This document shows, in pieces, positions 17,619 to 23,776 of a stretch of 52,254 bases of DNA. The notes under the pieces were generated by a model, which was given only the letters and a program-made list of their open reading frames with translations, had not been told where the DNA came from and did not search any database. Every line of letters begins with the position of its first letter. The first letter of the stretch is position 1. The DNA is taken from the NCBI RefSeq assembly GCF_003967355.1, contig NZ_BIFH01000057.1:1137-53390 (forward strand), in the 5' to 3' direction. The position numbers and the translations under genes are program-made. The DNA comes from Embleya hyalina. GTDB taxonomy: Bacteria > Actinomycetota > Actinomycetes > Streptomycetales > Streptomycetaceae.

Positions 17619-18485
17619 ATGCCCGCAACGCAGCCGGGGAGCGGCTCGACGGTTCGCCGTATTCTCCTCGGTTCCCAGCTTCGCCGTCTGCGCGAAGCGA
17701 AGGGCATTACGCGGGAGGAGGCCGGTTACGAGATCCGCGCCTCCGAATCGAAGATCAGCCGAATGGAACTGGGGCGCGTCAGCTTCAAGGAGCGAGACGT
17801 GGCTGATCTGCTGACCATGTACGGCGTGGGCGACGAGACCGAGCGGGCGGCCCTCCTGGGCCTCGCGGCGGAGGCCAACGCCCAGGGCTGGTGGCACAAC
17901 TACAACGACATCCTGCCGAGTTGGTTCCAGGTCTACGTGGGCCTGGAGGAGGCCGCCTCGGTGATCCGCACCTACGAGGTGCAGTTCGTCCCCGGCCTGC
18001 TCCAGACCCCGGAGTACGCGCGGGCCGTGGTGATCGCCGGACAACCCTCGGCGTCGGCGGCCGAGGTCGACCGGCGCGTCGGTCTGCGGATGCAGCGCCA
18101 GTCGATCCTCTACCGCGACAAGCCGCCCAGGCTCTGGGTGGTGCTGGACGAGGCGGCCCTGCGTCGCCCGATCGGCGGTCGGGACGTGATGCGCGATCAG
18201 GTCCGGCATCTGATCGAGATGGCCGCCCTGCCCAACGTGACGATCCAGATCATGCCGTTCAGGTTCGGCGCGCACGCGGCCGAGGGTGGTCCGTTCCTGC
18301 TGCTGCGCTTCCCGGAGAGCGACCTCCCCGACGTGGTCTACCTGGAGCAGCTCACCAGCGCGCTCTATCTGGACAAGCGGGACGAGGTGGACGCGTACAC
18401 CGAGGTGATGGACCGGTTGAGCGTGGACGGCATGCCGCCGGACAAGAGCGTGGATCTGCTCCAGCGCATCCTGAAGGAGAACTGA
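17619..18485 (+). CDS. XRE-family regulator with DUF5753 domain (whiJ-like)
   Basis: This 288-residue DNA-binding protein is of the WhiJ type. A helix-turn-helix at about residues 17-75 (LRRLREAKGITREEAGYEIRA...KISRMELG) is followed by the DUF5753 domain that marks these Streptomyces developmental regulators (WFQVYVGLEEAAS, FVPGLLQTPEYARAV, PFRFGAHAAEGGPFLLLRFPE). GGAGG lies 6 bp before ATG 17619. The gene sits beside a DUF397 gene and an RsbW-like ATPase gene, the usual trio. Here the regulator is on the opposite strand and convergent with the DUF397 gene. The likely role is repression or activation of its neighbours, with DUF397 as modulator. Confidence 0.92.
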   Translation: MPATQPGSGSTVRRILLGSQLRRLREAKGITREEAGYEIRASESKISRMELGRVSFKERDVADLLTMYGVGDETERAALLGLAAEANAQGWWHNYNDILPSWFQVYVGLEEAASVIRTYEVQFVPGLLQTPEYARAVVIAGQPSASAAEVDRRVGLRMQRQSILYRDKPPRLWVVLDEAALRRPIGGRDVMRDQVRHLIEMAALPNVTIQIMPFRFGAHAAEGGPFLLLRFPESDLPDVVYLEQLTSALYLDKRDEVDAYTEVMDRLSVDGMPPDKSVDLLQRILKEN

Positions 18486-18536
18486 CCGACACACCGTCGG
18501 GTACGCCCACCCGGGTGAAGCACCCCGGGCGGGTCG

Positions 18537-18773
18537 TCACGCCAGCAGGTTGTCGAAGTCCCCGTCCTTGACCCCGAGGATGAGCGCCTCGATCTCGGCG
18601 CGCGTATAGATCAGCGCCGGCCCGTCGGGGTGGCGCGAATTGCGGACCGCGACGTCGCCGTCCGGCAGCGCGGCCATTTCGACGCAATTTCCCTGCGAGT
18701 TGCTGCGGCGACTCTTCTGCCAGGTGACCCCGTCGAGCGCGGTCGCCGATACCCCGTTGTGCGTTGCCTGCAT
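18537..18773 (-). CDS. DUF397 small protein
   Basis: This 78-residue protein has the full DUF397 pattern: VTWQKSRRSNSQGNCVEMA, then VAVRNSRHPDGPALIYTRAEIEALI near the end. It starts at ATG 18773 with AGGAG about 8 bp upstream. DUF397 proteins bind or modulate the adjacent WhiJ-like XRE regulator, as shown for paralogous pairs in Streptomyces coelicolor. Its stop is only 52 bp from that of the XRE gene, and an imperfect GC hairpin (about 18505-18533) between them may terminate both. Palindrome ATGCACGTGCAT lies 124 bp upstream. Confidence 0.92.
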   Translation of the reverse strand: MQATHNGVSATALDGVTWQKSRRSNSQGNCVEMAALPDGDVAVRNSRHPDGPALIYTRAEIEALILGVKDGDFDNLLA

Positions 18774-18896
18774 GACGCTTCTCCTGGACCTCTCGCCGAG
18801 CGACCCGACGGCGGTCGCCCGCCCCCCGGTTGCGGCACGTGTCGTTCCTTCGTCCCGGTCCGTCGCAATTTCTTCCAAAACCGGTCCGACTTACGC

Positions 18897-18920
18897 ATGC
18901 ACGTGCATCTGACCATGCAT
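18897..18920. promoter_or_regulatory. Palindromic operator candidate upstream of the DUF397 gene
   Basis: ATGCACGTGCAT (18897-18908) is a perfect 12-bp palindrome, followed by a half-size ATGCAT (18915-18920). Identical 12-mers occur at 19851 and 19891, upstream of the ATPase gene. The surrounding 18774-19208 stretch is relatively AT-rich and has no gene. Binding by the XRE regulator is my inference. Confidence 0.55.
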
Positions 18921-19052
18921 TTGCAGCGTACAACGGCGATGATAGCGCAGCCGGAGTTCACCCACACGGGAGGGCTCATGCATTCCTCAAGGTTTCAAAG
19001 GAAGCGTAAAAGCTGCTTAAGCCGCCGGGGACGAAACGGGCGTAAGAATGCA

Positions 19053-19079
19053 GAAAACCCGTCGACGGGATCGACGGGT
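19053..19079 (-). terminator. Rho-independent terminator of the ATPase gene
   Basis: On the minus strand ACCCGTCGA pairs with TCGACGGGT (19071-19079 with 19057-19065, 5-nt loop), followed by TTTT (19056-19053). It lies 130 bp after the stop of the anti-sigma-like gene. Confidence 0.65.
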
Positions 19080-19208
19080 AAACGCTTGGCGCCGTGACTC
19101 GGATACCGCCGCATTCGTTGCCGCCGGCGAATGTGAATTAAAACTCGCCGCTTCGCTGCAACACAATGTCGCCACGCAATGCGGTCCCCATATTGCGGAA
19201 CGTGTGGA

Positions 19209-19712
19209 TCAGCCGCGGATCTCGAACATGGCCCAGACGACCTTTCCGGTGCGTCGGCCCATACCGTTCAACGGGAACCAGCCCCAGGAATCACTGAAGC
19301 AGCCCACCAGATACAGCCCGCGGCCCGATTCCTCGTCCTCGCCGCCGGCCTGGGTCTCGGGCAGACTCTCGCCCGGATCCTGCACCGCGCACATGACGCG
19401 TTCGCCCTTGCGCAGAAGCGCCAGTTGGATGTTGTGCGCGACGTCCGTCGCGTCGTCGCGGCCCGCACCCAGACCGTGACACAGTGCGTTCGTGACGAGC
19501 TCGGACACGACCAGGGCGAGGTCGTCCTCGAGACAGGCGGCGCCCCAGCCGGCGAGCACCGACTGCGTGAAGTCACGGGCGGCCTTGACCGACTCGCGAC
19601 GTGCGGCGAGGGCTTGTATCGCGATATCGGATGTTGGGCCCATATCCCCGGCCAGAGGCTCCATCCACTGAAACGTCGACGTCCGGAACCCTGCGGGACT
19701 CGCGACGGTCAT
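19209..19712 (-). CDS. RsbW-like ATP-binding protein (anti-sigma factor kinase-like)
   Basis: This 167-residue protein has a HATPase_c_2 (GHKL) domain. The N box is VVSELVTNALCHG (about residues 69-81), the G1 box is VQDPGESLP, and the later glycine box is GRGLYLVGCFSD. There is no transmembrane or sensor domain, as in the stand-alone anti-sigma-type ATPases that accompany whiJ-like regulators in Streptomyces. GGAGG lies 5-6 bp before ATG 19712. Its upstream region carries two perfect ATGCACGTGCAT palindromes and a degenerate cluster. The target sigma factor is unknown; no sigma or anti-anti-sigma gene is in the window. Confidence 0.9.
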   Translation of the reverse strand: MTVASPAGFRTSTFQWMEPLAGDMGPTSDIAIQALAARRESVKAARDFTQSVLAGWGAACLEDDLALVVSELVTNALCHGLGAGRDDATDVAHNIQLALLRKGERVMCAVQDPGESLPETQAGGEDEESGRGLYLVGCFSDSWGWFPLNGMGRRTGKVVWAMFEIRG

Positions 19713-19785
19713 CCGTGCCTCCGAGCGGGTACTGGTCCCCGGCCTGTTGGGAACGCCGCCAGAGGACTCGCCTCACAGAGCGTCC

Positions 19786-19902
19786 ATGCACATGCGCGTG
19801 CACATGCACACACTTCATTATGAGGATGCCGACCCCAACTGCAAGACCGGATGCACGTGCATCGACGATTTCTGCGTCTGCACCGCGCCGATGCACGTGC
19901 AT
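19786..19902. promoter_or_regulatory. Cluster of ATGCACGTGCAT palindromes upstream of the ATPase gene
   Basis: Perfect 12-bp palindromes lie at 19851-19862 and 19891-19902. A degenerate array with ATGCACATGCGCGTGCACAT lies at 19786-19805. They are 74-190 bp upstream of the ATPase start. Spacing between the two perfect sites is 40 bp, about four helical turns, which suits cooperative binding on one DNA face. The 19713-20047 interval otherwise has only a small Cys-rich open frame of doubtful status. Confidence 0.55.
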
Positions 19903-20047
19903 TTCGATCGACCAAGGGCCGCTTTACACCCGGTTCCCGGACATTCAGGGAACCAGTCTTTTCTTTCTTTTGGTCCTACATCAGGAATAATCCGGACAAC
20001 CTAGACACACGGTTGACGGACGGTTCCGCTGTGTGGCCGTCGAGCGG

Positions 20048-21118
20048 TCAGACCGCCGCACCGGACGGTTGCCTCGGCGCCCCCGCGTTCGGGTCGGTGG
20101 AGCCGTTGCCGCGCCCTGTGAATTGGATCACCAGCGCGACGCCGGACAGCAGGAAGACCGCCGCGCCCGGGCCGAGCAGCAGCCACGGCATGACCGAGAC
20201 CTCGGTGTCCTTGTTGGGGATGCTGTCCGCCTTGTCGAAGGTGTCGATGTTGGCGCCGATGTTCTCCACCAGGGCGTTGAACTTGGCCAGGATGCGGTCG
20301 GTCTCCGCGAGGCCCTTGCCGACCTTGGGGTACTGCGTGGCCAACTCGGCGGTGAACTGCGGGACGGGCTTGCGCAGGAGCGCGGCCATCGACGGGATGG
20401 ACTTGGTCTTCATCCCGACGGCCATCTTGCCCAGCGTGTCCAGGTCGTCGTGCGCCTGCTTGTACCCGGCGTCGGTGAAGGTCGGCCGGAACGCGGTGAA
20501 CATCTTCTCGGAGGCCTTGGTCTTGCCGATCACGCCGGTGGCGAGGGTGCCCACCACCATGCCGAGGCCGACCACCGCGGCGAGCGCCAGGCACACCGTG
20601 CTCACCACGGCCCGCGATCCGACGAAGGAGAACAGCAGCCCGCCGGCGCCCACCACGAGCAGCACGATGCCCGGGATCAGATAGAGATAGGTGACCGCGG
20701 TGTTCGGCGCGTCCGCGGTGGGGATGTCGTCGGCCTGGCGGAAGTTCCCGGCCTGCGCGTCCATCGTGCCCGCGAGCTTGTTGAACCGCGGCATGATCGT
20801 CGGGATCTCCTTGAGCCCCTTGCCGACCTCGGGCGCGGTGGTGCCCATCAGGTTGATCAGCGAGGGGGTGGGAATCCCGGCCTGCTGGGCGAGTCCGGGC
20901 AGCGTCTCCGCCTGGAGCTGCTCCAGCATCTCGTTCATGGTCTTCAGGTCGGTGCGGCTCTGCTCGATGGCCTGCGGCGTGAAGGCGGGCCGGAAGGCAT
21001 TGGTCAGGTCGTCGACGGCCTGCGTCTTCTTCGGCAGGCCGGCGGCCAGCGGGAAGATGATCAGGGCCGCACCCAGCAAGGCGATCAACACCAGCGCCAC
21101 GTGGCGGTATGCACGCAC
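20048..21118 (-). CDS. Membrane protein with an internal tandem duplication
   Basis: This is a 356-residue protein of unknown function. It has about four membrane helices, at residues 7-26, 143-163, 166-192 and 318-340. Two homologous extracytoplasmic blocks begin NAFRPAFTP (about 40) and TAFRPTFTD (about 208) and continue with D-L-x-T-M/L segments. The layout is helix-loop-helix repeated twice, so the gene arose by duplication of a half-size unit. The tail (GNGSTDPNAGAPRQPSG) is polar. It starts with GTG 21118 after GGGAG. No enzyme motif is visible. It is divergent from the acyl-CoA dehydrogenase genes. Confidence 0.75.
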   Translation of the reverse strand: MRAYRHVALVLIALLGAALIIFPLAAGLPKKTQAVDDLTNAFRPAFTPQAIEQSRTDLKTMNEMLEQLQAETLPGLAQQAGIPTPSLINLMGTTAPEVGKGLKEIPTIMPRFNKLAGTMDAQAGNFRQADDIPTADAPNTAVTYLYLIPGIVLLVVGAGGLLFSFVGSRAVVSTVCLALAAVVGLGMVVGTLATGVIGKTKASEKMFTAFRPTFTDAGYKQAHDDLDTLGKMAVGMKTKSIPSMAALLRKPVPQFTAELATQYPKVGKGLAETDRILAKFNALVENIGANIDTFDKADSIPNKDTEVSVMPWLLLGPGAAVFLLSGVALVIQFTGRGNGSTDPNAGAPRQPSGAAV

Positions 21119-21407
21119 AGCGGGCTCTCCCTTCGCTTTCCGTTATTCCTCGGATCGTATGGGTGATCGGCTCGATCCCCCAGGACCCGCACGGCGGAAA
21201 GCAGCTGTTCTCGTCGGATGTCACTCGGGCAGCCGATCTTCGCAAAGAGCAACCCGCCAGTCAGCTACCGGCAAGTAATGTCATGGGATCGAGATCTCCG
21301 GCACATCGGTCACTTCGCCCCCGCGATGCCATGGAAGGGTGCGGCGACACCGGCTAGCGTGCGCCGGCCGGCTCGTGCGAGCGGTGAGGTGTGAACGGAG
21401 GTCGCCG

Positions 21408-22424
21408 GTGGATCTTGAACCGACGGAAGATCAAAAGGCGGTACGGAGCGCCTTTTCGGAGTTCTTCACGGACCGATGCCCGATTTCCGTGGTGCGCGCG
21501 GCCGAACCGCTCGGCTTCGCGGCCGATCTGTGGCGGCGCCTGGCCGCGATGGGCGTACCCGGAATGGCGCTGCCCGAAGATGCCGGCGGCGGTGCGAGCC
21601 GAGCCGATCTGATCCTGCTGTTGCACGAGGCCGGTCGGGTGCTGGCGCCGGTGCCGTTGAGCGCGCACCTGGCCGCGTCCCGACTGTTGCTCGACACGCC
21701 GTGGTGCGCGGGGGTCGCCGACGGCACGCTGATCGCGGCGCCGGCCCTGCGGCCGACCGTGGACGGCCTGGCCCGACTGGTGCCCGGCGGCGCGGTGGCC
21801 GATGTGGTGGTGGCGCTCGACGAGGACGAACTGGTCGCGGTACGGGGCGAGGCGCCGATGACCGCGCCGGTCAACCACGCGGCGGCGCCGCTGGCCGACC
21901 GATACGTGCGCGACGACCGGGGCGGGCGGGTGGTCCTGGCCCGGGGCGAGGACGCGGCCCGGCGACACGCCGCGCTGCGCCGGGAGTGGCAGTTGTATAC
22001 GGCCGCCACACTGACCGGGCTCGCCGAGCGGGCGCTGGAGTCGGCGGTCGCGTACACGCTGGAGCGCGAACAGTTCGGCAAGCCGATCGGCGCTTTCCAG
22101 GCGGTCCAGCAGGGGCTGGCCGATCTGGTCGGGCCGCTGGACGGGATCCGGCTGCTGACCGCGCGCGCCGCGTGGTGCGCCGACGAGGGCGACCCGGCCG
22201 AGGCGGGCCGGCTCGCGGTGATGGCGTTCCTGGCCGCGACGGAGGTGGCCCGGACCACGACCTATCGCGCGGTGCACTTCCACGGCGGATACGGCGTCAC
22301 CCTCGAATACGACATCCAGCTCTACTTCCGGCGCGCGCGGGGCTGGCCGCTGGTCCTGGGCGATCCGGACGAGGAGTACCGGGCGTTGGCCGACGATCTC
22401 TTCGGAGCGGTGGGAGGCGTCTGA
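21408..22424 (+). CDS. Acyl-CoA dehydrogenase, small/beta-type subunit
   Basis: This 338-residue FAD-fold protein of the acyl-CoA dehydrogenase family opens with the N-terminal helical domain (LEPTEDQKAVRSAFSEFF). It keeps the C-terminal helical domain with LEREQFGKPIGAFQAVQQGLADL and HFHGGYGVTLEYDIQLYFRRA. The middle beta domain is short and lacks a clear substrate-binding SxPxxGSD motif, which stands in the next gene. GTG 21408 follows GGAGG by 6 bp. The stop TGA shares one base with the start of the next gene (TGATG), so the two are coupled and probably form a heterotetramer, as in mycobacterial FadE pairs. Confidence 0.87.
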   Translation: MDLEPTEDQKAVRSAFSEFFTDRCPISVVRAAEPLGFAADLWRRLAAMGVPGMALPEDAGGGASRADLILLLHEAGRVLAPVPLSAHLAASRLLLDTPWCAGVADGTLIAAPALRPTVDGLARLVPGGAVADVVVALDEDELVAVRGEAPMTAPVNHAAAPLADRYVRDDRGGRVVLARGEDAARRHAALRREWQLYTAATLTGLAERALESAVAYTLEREQFGKPIGAFQAVQQGLADLVGPLDGIRLLTARAAWCADEGDPAEAGRLAVMAFLAATEVARTTTYRAVHFHGGYGVTLEYDIQLYFRRARGWPLVLGDPDEEYRALADDLFGAVGGV

Positions 22425-23581
22425 TGGACTTTCGACCCAAGGAATCGGTCGAGGAGTTCCGGCGATGGATCCGGGGCTTCGTCGCCGAACACCTGACCGA
22501 GGACATGATCGAGCGGGCCCGGCGCACCGGCACCTTCCACGACTGGGGGTTCCACCGCGCGCTGGCCGCGACCGGGGTGATCGCCGAGGGCATGGCCGGG
22601 CCCGGGCGGGCCGGGGGGCGCGACCCGTTGGAGCTGTACGTCTTCTTCGACGAACTGGGGCTGGCCGACGCGCCGTTCTACGGGCTGGCCAACACCATGC
22701 TGGTGGCGGGAGTCGTGGAGCAGATCGGCAGCGCGTTCCATCTCGCCGAGGTACTGCCCCGGTTCCATCGGGGCGAGGCGATCGCGGCGCTCGGCTACAG
22801 CGAACCCGGCTCGGGATCGGACGTCGCGGCGGCGGCCACCCGCGCGGAGCGGGTGCCCGGGGACCCGGAGGACGAGCCGGTGTGGCTGGTGAACGGGCAG
22901 AAGATGTTCACCACGCTCGTGCACGAGGCCGGCTACGTGATCCTGCTGACCCGCACCGACCCGGACGTGGCCAAACATCGCGGCCTGACCATGTTCCTGG
23001 TGCCGACCGACCTGCCCGGCATCTCCTTCCAGGCGGTGGAGACGATGGGCGGCGACCGCACCAACATCACCTACTTCGCCGACGTCCGCGTCCCCGACCG
23101 CTGGCGGCTGGGCGAGGTGCACGGCGGGTGGGACGTGATGAAGGTGGCGCTGGCCTACGAGCGGGGCGTGTTCGGCAACATGAACCAGGGCGTGTCGCTG
23201 CTGCGCCGGTTCACCCGGTGGGCGACCGAGACCGGGGCGATGGACGACACGGCGGTGCGCAAGCGGCTGGCCCGGATCGCGATCGACAACGAGATCACCG
23301 CGCTGCTGGCGCTGCGTCCGGCGCTGATCGCCAGTGCGGGCGGCCTGCCCACCACCGAGGGTTCGATCGCCAAGTTGTACGCGAGCGAGGCGTACAACCG
23401 GGCTGCCGAGGCGTGCCTGGACATGGCCGGACCCGAGGGACTATTGGGCGAGCCGGGCGACGCGTGGTTCGTCGACCACGCCGCGCGGGACGCGCCGGTG
23501 ACCACGATCTACGGCGGGACCAGCGAGATCCAGCGCAACAACATCGCGGAGCACCGGCTGGGGCTGCCCCGGTCGCGATAG
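22424..23581 (+). CDS. Acyl-CoA dehydrogenase, large/alpha-type subunit
   Basis: This 385-residue partner of the previous gene has a complete central domain: GYSEPGSGSDVAAA (flavin/substrate loop), VNGQKMFTTLVHEAGYVILLTRT, and the C-terminal YGGTSEIQRNNIAEHRLGLPR. At the position of the MCAD-type catalytic glutamate (YEGT) it reads YGGT, so the base must come from elsewhere, as is known for other FadE groups. It oxidises an acyl-CoA to the enoyl-CoA with FAD. The chain length or steroid-type substrate cannot be told. A perfect hairpin terminator follows 7 bp after the stop. Confidence 0.9.
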   Translation: MDFRPKESVEEFRRWIRGFVAEHLTEDMIERARRTGTFHDWGFHRALAATGVIAEGMAGPGRAGGRDPLELYVFFDELGLADAPFYGLANTMLVAGVVEQIGSAFHLAEVLPRFHRGEAIAALGYSEPGSGSDVAAAATRAERVPGDPEDEPVWLVNGQKMFTTLVHEAGYVILLTRTDPDVAKHRGLTMFLVPTDLPGISFQAVETMGGDRTNITYFADVRVPDRWRLGEVHGGWDVMKVALAYERGVFGNMNQGVSLLRRFTRWATETGAMDDTAVRKRLARIAIDNEITALLALRPALIASAGGLPTTEGSIAKLYASEAYNRAAEACLDMAGPEGLLGEPGDAWFVDHAARDAPVTTIYGGTSEIQRNNIAEHRLGLPRSR

Positions 23582-23587
23582 GTACGG

Positions 23588-23619
23588 CGGGACCCGCGCG
23601 CGGCGTCGCGCGGGTCCCG
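23588..23619 (+). terminator. Hairpin terminator after the acyl-CoA dehydrogenase operon
   Basis: CGGGACCCGCGCG (23588-23600) pairs perfectly with CGCGCGGGTCCCG (23607-23619) around a 6-nt loop. Confidence 0.75.
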
Positions 23620-23776
23620 TGCCGCGCGGGCGGGCCGCTCCGGGGGCGCGGCGCCCGGTGTTTTACGGATATGACGGGCTCGGCGGGGGTGCCGCCGAAC
23701 GGGTGGCCGGAAGCGGGCGCGCTTCATGGCAGACTTCGGCACCGTTCACACCGGTGAGCGAAACGGAGTTTCTGCC

